This document shows positions 25,653 through 33,821 of a DNA stretch of 45,285 bases, piece by piece; position 1 is the first letter of the stretch, and every line of letters starts with the position of its first letter. The stretch spans positions 16,039-61,323 of the forward strand of contig PCWA01000030.1 of assembly GCA_002796125.1 (NCBI GenBank), in the 5' to 3' direction. This DNA comes from Candidatus Ghiorseimicrobium undicola. GTDB lineage: Bacteria > Omnitrophota > Gorgyraeia > Ghiorseimicrobiales > Ghiorseimicrobiaceae. The position numbers were made by a program, and so were the translations under genes. A model generated the notes under the pieces. It worked only from the letters and a program-made list of their open reading frames with translations, was not told where the DNA came from and did not search any database.

Positions 25653-26380
25653 AATACACATTTATTATTTTATTCCTTATCCTGCTTAGCGGTATATTCG
25701 TTATTATCCTTTCCGGCAAGGCCCCGAAAAATTTATTTTGCGCTCTTGATATCGGAACGCACCGCATTCCTTTAGAGATGATTGATCTTTTTGGCCAGGA
25801 TACCATCGGGCAGACGTTTAAGCCGAATTTCGACAATTTATTCAAGATCTCCGTTTTTATTTCTACTAAAGGCGCCACGCCCGATGCGCGGGTCGTATTT
25901 CATCTGCGCCGAGCGGATAAACGAGAAGATATTTTCAGGAAAGAATTGACAGTTTCGGAGCTGAGGCCTCAGCGTAATAATTTTTATCTGATTGGGCCGG
26001 ACCCTGTTGCGGCGGAAGGGTTTCATTATCATATTCAGTTTTCTCCCGTAACCGGGATAAAGGATAAGAAATTATATTTTTACTTTGAACTATTAGATAA
26101 AAAGGCCTCCGGGTCGGTTAGGCTTGGAATTTGGAGGAGCAATTATTACGAATCTTTAAGAGAAGGTGAGTTGATGATAAACCATGCGCCGCAGAAAGGC
26201 AGCTTTTTGGCATTTCGGACATACAACACATGGAATAAGGATATAAAAGATGTAATCAGGCAAATAAAGGCGCGTCTTCTTATAGATAAGGCGTTTTTTG
26301 TTTTCTACGCGGCCCTCTTATTGTTAATTATTGCCTGTTTAATAGTTAACGTAATCGCCGTTAAGCGATTAAACCGATAG
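25634..26380 (+). CDS. Hypothetical membrane-anchored protein with extracytoplasmic beta-rich domain
   Basis: A 248-residue protein I do not recognise. Two hydrophobic segments, about residues 8-27 and 220-241, flank a roughly 190-residue region without hydrophobic helices but with alternating strand-like segments (FKISVFISTK, ARVVFHLRRA, KLYFYFELLD, GSVRLGIW). This is a beta-sandwich-like part expected outside the cytoplasm. It overlaps the GT-C gene by 19 bases and precedes a polyprenyl-phosphate sugar synthase-like GT2, so it may be an accessory or carbohydrate-binding partner of that GT-C enzyme. No known domain was identified. Confidence 0.6.
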   Translation: MAKISVKYTFIILFLILLSGIFVIILSGKAPKNLFCALDIGTHRIPLEMIDLFGQDTIGQTFKPNFDNLFKISVFISTKGATPDARVVFHLRRADKREDIFRKELTVSELRPQRNNFYLIGPDPVAAEGFHYHIQFSPVTGIKDKKLYFYFELLDKKASGSVRLGIWRSNYYESLREGELMINHAPQKGSFLAFRTYNTWNKDIKDVIRQIKARLLIDKAFFVFYAALLLLIIACLIVNVIAVKRLNR

Positions 26381-26389
26381 GAGTAAAAG

Positions 26390-27247
26390 ATGAGCCTTAG
26401 CATAATAATCCCTGTTTACAACGAAGAGCGGGGTGTTGCCTCTGTTATTGGACAGATTAAGAAAGCAATGTCTGGCTTAGGCGTTACTTATGAAATTATC
26501 GTCGTTGATGACGGCTCTTCTGATAAGTCAGCCGAACTTGCCGCCAGTGAAGGAGCGGCAATAATCAGGCATAATTCTAACCGGGGATATGGCGCGGCGT
26601 TAAAAACCGGCGTAAATAAATCCAAGTATGGTCAGGTTTTAATATTGGATGCCGATGGGTCGTATCCGGTTAAGGATATTCCGTTACTTATAGAAAAAAG
26701 TAAAGACTCCGATATGGTAGTGGGTGCCAGGACCGGCAGCAACGTAAATATCCCGCTGTTGCGGCGGCCGGCAAAATTTATTTTAAATGCCTTGGCAAAT
26801 TATTTATCAGAAGCAAAAATCCCGGACCTTAATTCCGGATTCCGTATTATTAAAAAAGAAGCGATTTTGCGTTTTTTGCATATCCTTCCTAACGGTTTTT
26901 CGTTTACAACCACCATTACTTTGGCGATGCTGGTTAATGATTACCGGGTTTCTTATGTTCCCATAGACTATCATAAGCGGACGGGCCGGTCTAAGATTAA
27001 CCCGATAAAGGATACAATGAATTTTTTCCTTTTAATTATCCGGACGATTATGTATTTTAATCCGTTAAAAATCTTTTTACCCTTAAGCGGTTTTTTATTC
27101 ATTTTGGGCGTGTTTGTTTTTTTATACAGCTATTTTATATTGGATAGGGTTATGGATGTGGCAACTATTCTTTTGGTCGCGACCGCCATACAGGTGGCGG
27201 TTATCGGATTGCTTGCCGATTTAATCGATAAAAGAATTGAAAAATGA
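26390..27247 (+). CDS. GT2 with C-terminal membrane helices (GtrB/DPM1-like)
   Basis: A 285-residue protein. The GT-A catalytic domain carries SIIIPVYNEE, VVDDGSSDKS and the metal-binding LDADGSYP. The end of the catalytic domain (LNSGFRIIKKE) is characteristic of polyprenyl-phosphate glucose/mannose synthases. Two C-terminal hydrophobic segments (about 218-245 and 250-275) are the usual membrane tail. It would load a sugar onto polyprenyl phosphate for the GT-C enzymes on either side. AGGAG ahead of the ATG gives a good ribosome binding site. The stop overlaps the FrhB-like gene by four bases. Confidence 0.9.
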   Translation: MSLSIIIPVYNEERGVASVIGQIKKAMSGLGVTYEIIVVDDGSSDKSAELAASEGAAIIRHNSNRGYGAALKTGVNKSKYGQVLILDADGSYPVKDIPLLIEKSKDSDMVVGARTGSNVNIPLLRRPAKFILNALANYLSEAKIPDLNSGFRIIKKEAILRFLHILPNGFSFTTTITLAMLVNDYRVSYVPIDYHKRTGRSKINPIKDTMNFFLLIIRTIMYFNPLKIFLPLSGFLFILGVFVFLYSYFILDRVMDVATILLVATAIQVAVIGLLADLIDKRIEK

Positions 27248-28485
27248 AGAAAGCATTTCGTGATATAGATTTGAGGTTATGCAATACTTGCGGTAGCTGT
27301 GTTGGCGTATGCCCTAACAATGCCATATCCATAATTGATGAGCTGCCCCGGCTTACCGGCGCATGCAATGAATGCGGGTTATGTTTTGAAGTTTGCCCGG
27401 GCATCGAATTCCCGTATCCAGCCATGAACCGGGAGCTGTTTAACGATAGTAATGTCGATTATGAAATAGGCAGCTATAGAGCGATTCATTTTGCCCGCGC
27501 GCGGAATAAACAGATCAGCGAAAAGGCTTCTTCCGGAGGAGTAGTTACTTCCTTATTGTCTTATCTTTTTGACTCTGGCGAGATTAAGGCCGCGGTGGTT
27601 GTCGGGCAGGATAAAACCCGTCCCTGGATGCCTCGGGCAAATATCGCGCTCTCAAAAGAGGAAATTTTTGCCTCTGCACAGTCAAAATACAGCATGATTC
27701 CTTTAAATATGTTATTAGCAGATTTAACGCAATATGAAGGCGAGGTCGCTTATGTCGGACTGCCTTGCCATATCCATGGTCTTCGAAAAGCGCAAAAGGC
27801 AGGCCATAGGGGTGCGAATAAAATAAAATATTGCATCGGAATTTTCTGCGGATTTAATATGAGTTTTAAGGCCACAGAATTTTTAATTAAGAAATCAAAA
27901 ATAGCAAAGGAAAATATAAAAAGCCTTGAGTATAGAGGAGGGCCGTGGCCGGGGGGCTTTATGATAAAGTCAAAAGATAAAAAGGAGTATTTTTTGGAAA
28001 AGCACTCCTACAATTACTTAAATAGCTTATTTACCCCGAAGAGATGCCTGGTTTGTCCTGATTTAACTTCGGAATTCGCCGATTTATCGGTTGGGGACGC
28101 ATGGCATATTACCGGTTATTCGACTGTATTAACGCGCTCTGAAAAGGGCGAGCGGATGATGAAAATGGCTTTGGCTTGCGGAATATTCGATATTAAAGAG
28201 GGGAAATCTAGCGATGTTAAGCGTGGCCACGGGCATTTAATCGCTTACAAAAAACACGGGTTATTCTTGCGAATGAAGCTTTTAAATTTACACCCTCAAT
28301 TCCAGCTGTGTCAAACTGTAAAACCAAAGATAAAAACTAATATTTTTAATTTTTTATTTTTATTAACGTTTCTTATTTCAAGGTCCAGGATAGTTTTTTT
28401 ACTTTTGAAAAACATTCCGCCAAATTTACCGGGGGCTTTAGCAAAAATTATCCGCTCCAAGGCGCAGAAATCTTTTTCTCATTAG
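27244..28485 (+). CDS. Iron-sulfur flavoprotein, coenzyme F420 hydrogenase/dehydrogenase beta-subunit (FrhB) family
   Basis: A 413-residue protein. Two N-terminal [4Fe-4S] ferredoxin motifs are visible, with cysteines 13, 16, 19, 23 and 41, 44, 47, 51. The FrhB/FdhB C-terminal domain follows (GLPCHIHGLRKAQK, GIFCGFNMSFKATEFLIKKS), with further cysteines at PKRCLVCPDLTSEFADLSVGD (the last before an iron-sulfur-type GDAW segment). Family members in polysaccharide loci are usually found beside pyruvyltransferases. No pyruvyltransferase is in this window, so the role may be reduction of a sugar intermediate or supply of electrons to the nearby radical SAM or B12 enzymes; this is inference. The three-base spacing to the methyltransferase gene supports one operon. 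Confidence 0.85.
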   Translation: MKKAFRDIDLRLCNTCGSCVGVCPNNAISIIDELPRLTGACNECGLCFEVCPGIEFPYPAMNRELFNDSNVDYEIGSYRAIHFARARNKQISEKASSGGVVTSLLSYLFDSGEIKAAVVVGQDKTRPWMPRANIALSKEEIFASAQSKYSMIPLNMLLADLTQYEGEVAYVGLPCHIHGLRKAQKAGHRGANKIKYCIGIFCGFNMSFKATEFLIKKSKIAKENIKSLEYRGGPWPGGFMIKSKDKKEYFLEKHSYNYLNSLFTPKRCLVCPDLTSEFADLSVGDAWHITGYSTVLTRSEKGERMMKMALACGIFDIKEGKSSDVKRGHGHLIAYKKHGLFLRMKLLNLHPQFQLCQTVKPKIKTNIFNFLFLLTFLISRSRIVFLLLKNIPPNLPGALAKIIRSKAQKSFSH

Positions 28486-28488
28486 AGC

Positions 28489-29247
28489 ATGAATATATTG
28501 AAGCGAATAAAAGAAGAGTACAGCTATACCCATCAAAAATACTGGCCGTTTACGGACGTAGGGAAATTTTGGGATACGGTCATTGATTATGATGAGATTA
28601 ATAAAAAAGCGGATTCTTACTCCCGCAGGTTTGTCGATGGGTATAATCTAAGTAATATAGCGGATGGCAGTTATATTTTGGATATCTGTGCCAGGACCGG
28701 CAACGGCACGCTTTACTTCTGGCAACGGGAAAAAGTAAAAAAGGCACTTTGTGCCGATTTTTCAGACCAGATGCTTAAGATTTGCGCCAGCCGCCTTAAA
28801 GAGGCAGGTGTTTTGTTTGAATGTTTGAAGGTTGAGTCTTTGCCTTTGGTATTTAAAGACGGCGAATTTGACGCGGTTTTATGTTTTGAGACAGTCGAGC
28901 ATATTTCTAACCCCGGAGATTTCATAAAGGAATTATCAAGGGTTATCCGCCTTGGCGGCCAAATGATCTTAACTACCCCAAATACATCATGGGGTTTTAT
29001 CCATACGCTTTCTGCGATATTTAACTTACATCATAGCGAAGGACCGCACAGGTTTATTGGGAGAAAAACTTTGCGGAAGTTCGTGGAGGAATCCGGGTTT
29101 AAGATCATTACTGAAAAGACTTGTGTGTTAGTACCGGCGGGCCCGCGTTTTTTAATAAGTCTTGGCGCCTGGCTTGAGAAAGTAATCGGTAATCAGGCGA
29201 TGTCTCTTTTTGGCCTGAGGCGAATATTTATCTGCGAGAAAATATGA
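28489..29247 (+). CDS. Class I SAM-dependent methyltransferase
   Basis: A 252-residue methyltransferase. Motif I, normally E/D-x-G-x-G-x-G, reads ILDICARTGNGT. It is thus a variant in which the first glycine is cysteine or alanine, while the acidic CADFS and the post-motif FETVEHI are normal. The long N-terminal region (about 60 residues) carries an aromatic-rich segment (YSYTHQKYWPFTDVGKFWD). It sits between the FrhB-like gene and radical SAM copy 4, overlapping the latter by four bases (ATG-ATG, so starts at 29244 or 29247 are equally possible for the next gene). Confidence 0.8.
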   Translation: MNILKRIKEEYSYTHQKYWPFTDVGKFWDTVIDYDEINKKADSYSRRFVDGYNLSNIADGSYILDICARTGNGTLYFWQREKVKKALCADFSDQMLKICASRLKEAGVLFECLKVESLPLVFKDGEFDAVLCFETVEHISNPGDFIKELSRVIRLGGQMILTTPNTSWGFIHTLSAIFNLHHSEGPHRFIGRKTLRKFVEESGFKIITEKTCVLVPAGPRFLISLGAWLEKVIGNQAMSLFGLRRIFICEKI

Positions 29248-30668
29248 TGAAAATCCTCTTAATAAATCCGCCTTTTACGAATTACGGCGGCCTACAGGGG
29301 CACGGCGGTATGGCCCCTCCGTTAAATTTAGGCTATCTTGCCGCCTATGCCAGAAGCAAAAATAATACGCTAGAAATCAGCATTCTAGATACGGAAGTAT
29401 TAGGGATGAGATTTGAAGATATAAAAGAATATATACGGAATAATCGCCCTGACGTAATCGGCATTACTTCTTCAACGCCGGTTTTTACTTGCGCGATAAA
29501 TATCTCGCGCATCGCAAAAGAAGTAGGCAGTGACATTAAGGTTATTTTTGGCGGGGTGCATCCTTCGGCATTGCCCGATGAAGTGATATCGTATGAATCG
29601 GTAGATTTTGTGGTCCGAGGGGAGGGGGAGGTCAGTTTTTTTAACCTTCTATGCGCCATTGAAAATGGGTCTTCTTTTTCTGGAATAGATGGCATTAGCT
29701 ATAAGGATAACGGAAAAGTTGTCCACAATCAGCCGGAAAAACCGGTAGAAAACCTAGATGAGCTTCCCTTTCCCGCCAGAGATTTAATGCCGCATGAGCT
29801 TTATAAGCCGCCTCCTACAAAAAGAGTAAGCATGTTTAGGCCGACTTCGCTTACCTCAGCCAGGGGCTGTCCATATCATTGTAACTTTTGCAGCGCCTCG
29901 GTAATCTGGGGAAGTAAATACCGTTATCGAAGCCCGGAAAATATCGTCGCCGAAATAGAAGAGTGCATTGAAAAATTTAATATCCGGGAATTCAGCATTA
30001 CGGACGAATTATTTACCATAAGCCGGGAAAGGGTGGTTCTTTTTTGCGAGAAAGTTTTATCTAAAAAGCTTAATATCGCCTGGGTCTGTATGAGCAGGGC
30101 AGGATACGTTGATAAAGAAATGCTTGAAATTATGAAAAAAGCGGGATGCCGGGAGATTAGTTTTGGCCTTGAATCTGGAGATGAGGAGATGCTAGCGCGT
30201 ATCCATAAACAAAATACGCTTGAGGCCGCCAGAAAATCAATACACCTGGTTAAAGAAGCGGGAATTAAGACGCATGCTAGTTTCATGATCGGCAATTTAG
30301 GCGAGAGCGAAAATTCGATACGCAAAACTATTGATTTTGCCAAAGAATTAAACACTGACATAGCCGCTTTTTTTATCGCCTCTCCCTTGCCGGGAACCGA
30401 GTTGTATAAAGATGCGCGCCGGCTGAGCTACATACGAAGTGATGCGGAATGGAAGGATTTTTCCCCGTTATCAAAGACAAAACCGGTTTTACAGCTGCCG
30501 AATTTAAGCCCGGAAGATTTACAGAAATGGCACAGGCGCGCAATAAAAGAATATTATTTAAGGCCGAGGTATATCCTTAAACGGATATTTAGTTTAAAAG
30601 GCAGGATAGATTTTTTAAACCTCTTTGACGGGGTTAGCCTATTTATGAGGATTAGGCATACTAAATGA
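29244..30668 (+). CDS. B12-binding-domain radical SAM protein, copy 4
   Basis: A 474-residue class B radical SAM protein. It opens with MMKILLINPPFTNYGG and contains GGVHPSALPDE and RGEGE. The cluster motif is C209-x3-C213-x2-C216 (GCPYHCNFC). GLESGDEEML and the C-terminal LPNLSPEDLQK region resemble copy 2 (LPGLSPDDL), so these two may share ancestry. It overlaps the methyltransferase and the next GT-C gene by four bases at each side. The substrate is unknown. Confidence 0.9.
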   Translation: MMKILLINPPFTNYGGLQGHGGMAPPLNLGYLAAYARSKNNTLEISILDTEVLGMRFEDIKEYIRNNRPDVIGITSSTPVFTCAINISRIAKEVGSDIKVIFGGVHPSALPDEVISYESVDFVVRGEGEVSFFNLLCAIENGSSFSGIDGISYKDNGKVVHNQPEKPVENLDELPFPARDLMPHELYKPPPTKRVSMFRPTSLTSARGCPYHCNFCSASVIWGSKYRYRSPENIVAEIEECIEKFNIREFSITDELFTISRERVVLFCEKVLSKKLNIAWVCMSRAGYVDKEMLEIMKKAGCREISFGLESGDEEMLARIHKQNTLEAARKSIHLVKEAGIKTHASFMIGNLGESENSIRKTIDFAKELNTDIAAFFIASPLPGTELYKDARRLSYIRSDAEWKDFSPLSKTKPVLQLPNLSPEDLQKWHRRAIKEYYLRPRYILKRIFSLKGRIDFLNLFDGVSLFMRIRHTK

Positions 30669-32428
30669 AAATAAAGTATTTTCTAGCTATAATTATCTTA
30701 GTTAACTTGTTTCTTTCAATCTATGGCAACAGTTGGGGGCTTCCTTCGCGTTGGCATATTGATGAGAAAATTATAAATGTTTTACATATGGCGCAGGAAA
30801 AAACATTGGTAGATGTAGGAGATTCTTTTTATCATCCTACAGCTTATCAATTGGTTTTAGCTGTTTTTCTCGCTCCTTATTTCTTATTTTTGAAATTAAC
30901 CGGCTGTCCCCTTGCCCAAATAGAAACCTTGGCCTCTGTTTCTTGGATAGAAATGGCGAAATCATTCCCTGATTTTGCCGCATCGATATTTATATACGCA
31001 AGGAGCATCTCCGCGATTTTTGGCGCGTTAACCGTTTTAATTATTTTTCTAACAGCCAGAAAATTATACGATAAAAAAATCGCGCTTTTTTCCGCCGCGT
31101 CTTTGGCGGTATGCATGGGCTTTATCGAAACAAACCATATCGCAAAACAGCTATCATTCTTTAACTTTTTAATTGTGCTTGTTTTATTTCTTTGCGTTTG
31201 TGCGCTTGTGCCGGATGCGCGCAGAAGGCGGAATATGAATTTGGCATTTTTATTTTCCGGATTAGCGGTATCTACCCAATTTAACGCGTTACTAATATTT
31301 ATTCCTTTATTTTTGATGCTTTGGTTTAATCTGAGCCGCAACGCGCTTAGTAATCCAGCAGAAAATATTATAATCTGCCGGATTAAAATTCTGTTTCTCT
31401 CGGTACTTTTTTTTATTTTGGGGCTTTTACTGGGGACGCCGAGCTTAGTTACAAATTTCAAGGATTACCTGCGTGTATTTTTTAGGCTTTTAGAGTTTGG
31501 GCTTGCTAATGATGCTTCCGGCATGCGGCTTATGCCGGCAATTTATTCTCTGTTTGTCGGGCCGGCGAATTATTTTTTTGAGATACTATCCATATACGGG
31601 ATATTTCTTTTCAGTTTTATCCTTTTTGGTATTGTACTTGTGATAAAAAGATGGAATAAGCTCAAGAGAGAAGAGATAGTAGTATTTTCGTTTCTCACGG
31701 TTTATTTTTTCGTGATGACTGTTTTGCTCAAGGATAAATACCCGCAGACTAAGCACATAATCGCAATTGTGCCGCTACTTTCAATATTTAGCGGGATAGC
31801 CCTTAATTATTTATATGAAAAAATTAAAATTCCTCATTACCTAAAACATCTTATCGTGGCTGTGGTTTTTGCCTATTCGTTCTTTTATGCCTTAGAGGCG
31901 GATAAGGTCTTTATCAGAAAGGATACGCGTTACGCGAGCACGGAATGGATCAAGAAAAATATCCCTAAAGGCGCAAAAATAGAACTATTTAATCAGCTGG
32001 CATATATAGGTTCGGATGAAATATTCAGCGAATATAATATACTCTATTTAGGTAAAGATTCCCTTCATGATTCCGGCCATAATTTTTTCAGGTGGGATCA
32101 AGCGCCGGATAAAGAAAAGCATCTTGCCTATCTTAATAAGAATACATCCCGTGCGGAATATATCATAGTAAGTTATGACGATTATGAAGAATTTACATCC
32201 CCAAATTACCGCGCGCATATCCCCGGGTTGAGCATTTTTATAAAAGACCTCTTTTCCGGGAAAAAGGGCTTTCGCTTAGTGAAAACAATCCAGCCTAAAA
32301 ATAAAAAAATAAGATTGTCGAAATTTCCCGGGATTGTCATAAATGAGAACCTTTTTTGGGATCCTGTTCCGCTTTATGGCAGCACGGCAATGACAATACA
32401 AATTTTTAAAAAGGCAGATGATTTATAA
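30665..32428 (+). CDS. GT-C membrane glycosyltransferase (GT39 family), copy 5
   Basis: A 587-residue polytopic protein. The first-loop motif PSRWHIDEK holds D33/E34, matching the acidic pair of GT39, and FYHPTAYQLVLAVFL is a typical loop/helix 2 region. A C-terminal soluble domain of about 180 residues follows (GAKIELFNQLAYIG). It is likely to transfer a sugar from polyprenyl phosphate outside the inner membrane. It is co-translated with radical SAM copy 4 (ATGA) and overlaps the next membrane gene by 11 bases. Confidence 0.84.
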   Translation: MKIKYFLAIIILVNLFLSIYGNSWGLPSRWHIDEKIINVLHMAQEKTLVDVGDSFYHPTAYQLVLAVFLAPYFLFLKLTGCPLAQIETLASVSWIEMAKSFPDFAASIFIYARSISAIFGALTVLIIFLTARKLYDKKIALFSAASLAVCMGFIETNHIAKQLSFFNFLIVLVLFLCVCALVPDARRRRNMNLAFLFSGLAVSTQFNALLIFIPLFLMLWFNLSRNALSNPAENIIICRIKILFLSVLFFILGLLLGTPSLVTNFKDYLRVFFRLLEFGLANDASGMRLMPAIYSLFVGPANYFFEILSIYGIFLFSFILFGIVLVIKRWNKLKREEIVVFSFLTVYFFVMTVLLKDKYPQTKHIIAIVPLLSIFSGIALNYLYEKIKIPHYLKHLIVAVVFAYSFFYALEADKVFIRKDTRYASTEWIKKNIPKGAKIELFNQLAYIGSDEIFSEYNILYLGKDSLHDSGHNFFRWDQAPDKEKHLAYLNKNTSRAEYIIVSYDDYEEFTSPNYRAHIPGLSIFIKDLFSGKKGFRLVKTIQPKNKKIRLSKFPGIVINENLFWDPVPLYGSTAMTIQIFKKADDL

Positions 32429-33815
32429 AAACCTTAGCTTAAACTTAAAAAATAAATATTTAATCTTGCCTCTTATATTGGCCGGCCTGATATTGGCTTT
32501 TGAGCCGGTTATTGCCTTATTGATAATGCTGCTTACCTTACTTTTTGTTAATTTGCGCAAATTATCACTGGAAAAACACGATTTTCTTTTCCGGCTTATA
32601 ACGGTTTCTTTGTTTATCAGGATATTGTTTTTTGTGATTACGGTTTTTTCCATATCGCTGCACTACTCGACGGGTTGGCAAAAGCATCCTGTTTTTCATA
32701 AGGTTATCGGCCATACAACCCAGTTATTCCGTGATCTACAAAGAGAAATTGAAAATGGCGAGCGCCTGGATGGGTATCTAAGGGGTGACTACGGCAATGC
32801 GTCAATTAAGGATGTGATTACATATGAAGAAGGGAAGACAAGGGGGTTCTTTTTGCATTTTGGCGTATATACGCAGGGATTTTTGAACTTTATATTAGGC
32901 AGGTCTATACTAAATCTTTTTATTTATTCAATCGCCGGCCTTTGGATGATTTTATTAGTATATTTGGTCGCGAAAGAAGTATTTTGCGAAAATGTGGCGA
33001 AGGTATCATCAATTATTGTTGCCTTTATGCCTTCTTTTATAATCTGGTCAGTTATAAATATCAGGACCAGCATGACGATGATTTTGATATTATTGATAGC
33101 GTATTTCATCCTCAGGTTCGCTGATAATAACCATATAAAATATATTATACTTATCGGCATATCTGCCGCAGCAATCAATCTTTTTAAATTTAAATTATTT
33201 CTCCCCTTGTGCCTATCTTCAGTACTGGCGTTATTTTTTGGTTTAAAAATTAACCTTAAGCGTAAACTTTTTATAATCTTTATTTTTCTTATTTTTGTCT
33301 TGAGCTTGTTTATTGTCCGTCCGCATATTTTAAACAAGTTAACTCTACGCATGGAGGATATGGCCATGGTTCAAAGGGCGTATGTCCAGGAAGGCGGGAC
33401 AACGTATAAAATCTATGATGAGTATATTTATCGTGAGCCAGAGCCTAAAATACCGATATTCAGATTTATTAAAGCCTTGCCGAAAGGGATTTTTTATTTT
33501 ATGCTTGCGCCTTTCCCATGGCGGATAACGCATACTTTACGGCTTTATTCTTATCCCCAGATTGTTCTCTGGTATTTAATTTTACTCTTTGCCCCTATTG
33601 GCCTATTGACGGCGTTACGTTATCGATTTAAATACGCAGGCTTAGTAATTGTTTTTCTTGCGCCGTTTACATCTATTCTCGCTCTAAGCCTGGGAAATGA
33701 AGGCATAGCCGCCCGTCACCGGGATTTAATTTCTCCGTTTATCATTGTTTTTGCTTCTGTCGCTTTATGCAACTTATTCGGTTATTTAAAAAATTATAAA
33801 ACACAGGATTATTAA
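32418..33815 (+). CDS. Polytopic membrane protein, atypical GT-C enzyme or polymerase-like
   Basis: A 465-residue protein with roughly ten or more hydrophobic segments. A long polar region at about 75-165 (IGHTTQLFRDLQREIENGER and on to GYLRGDYGNASI) is predicted to be outside. RHRDLISPFI near residue 435 recalls the Arg-His-rich region near the end of many GT-C proteins and O-antigen polymerases. I cannot decide between a divergent glycosyltransferase and a Wzy-like polymerase. It starts inside the previous GT39 gene, with an 11-base overlap, and the gene after it has no clear ribosome binding site. It is the only candidate for a polymerase in the window, so it deserves attention. Confidence 0.6.
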   Translation: MIYKNLSLNLKNKYLILPLILAGLILAFEPVIALLIMLLTLLFVNLRKLSLEKHDFLFRLITVSLFIRILFFVITVFSISLHYSTGWQKHPVFHKVIGHTTQLFRDLQREIENGERLDGYLRGDYGNASIKDVITYEEGKTRGFFLHFGVYTQGFLNFILGRSILNLFIYSIAGLWMILLVYLVAKEVFCENVAKVSSIIVAFMPSFIIWSVINIRTSMTMILILLIAYFILRFADNNHIKYIILIGISAAAINLFKFKLFLPLCLSSVLALFFGLKINLKRKLFIIFIFLIFVLSLFIVRPHILNKLTLRMEDMAMVQRAYVQEGGTTYKIYDEYIYREPEPKIPIFRFIKALPKGIFYFMLAPFPWRITHTLRLYSYPQIVLWYLILLFAPIGLLTALRYRFKYAGLVIVFLAPFTSILALSLGNEGIAARHRDLISPFIIVFASVALCNLFGYLKNYKTQDY

Positions 33816-33821
33816 ATTAAT

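Noticed and set aside
30877-31461. 194-codon minus-strand open frame
   Set aside because: It is antisense to the GT39 gene, and the predicted protein is lysine/asparagine-rich with no domain.
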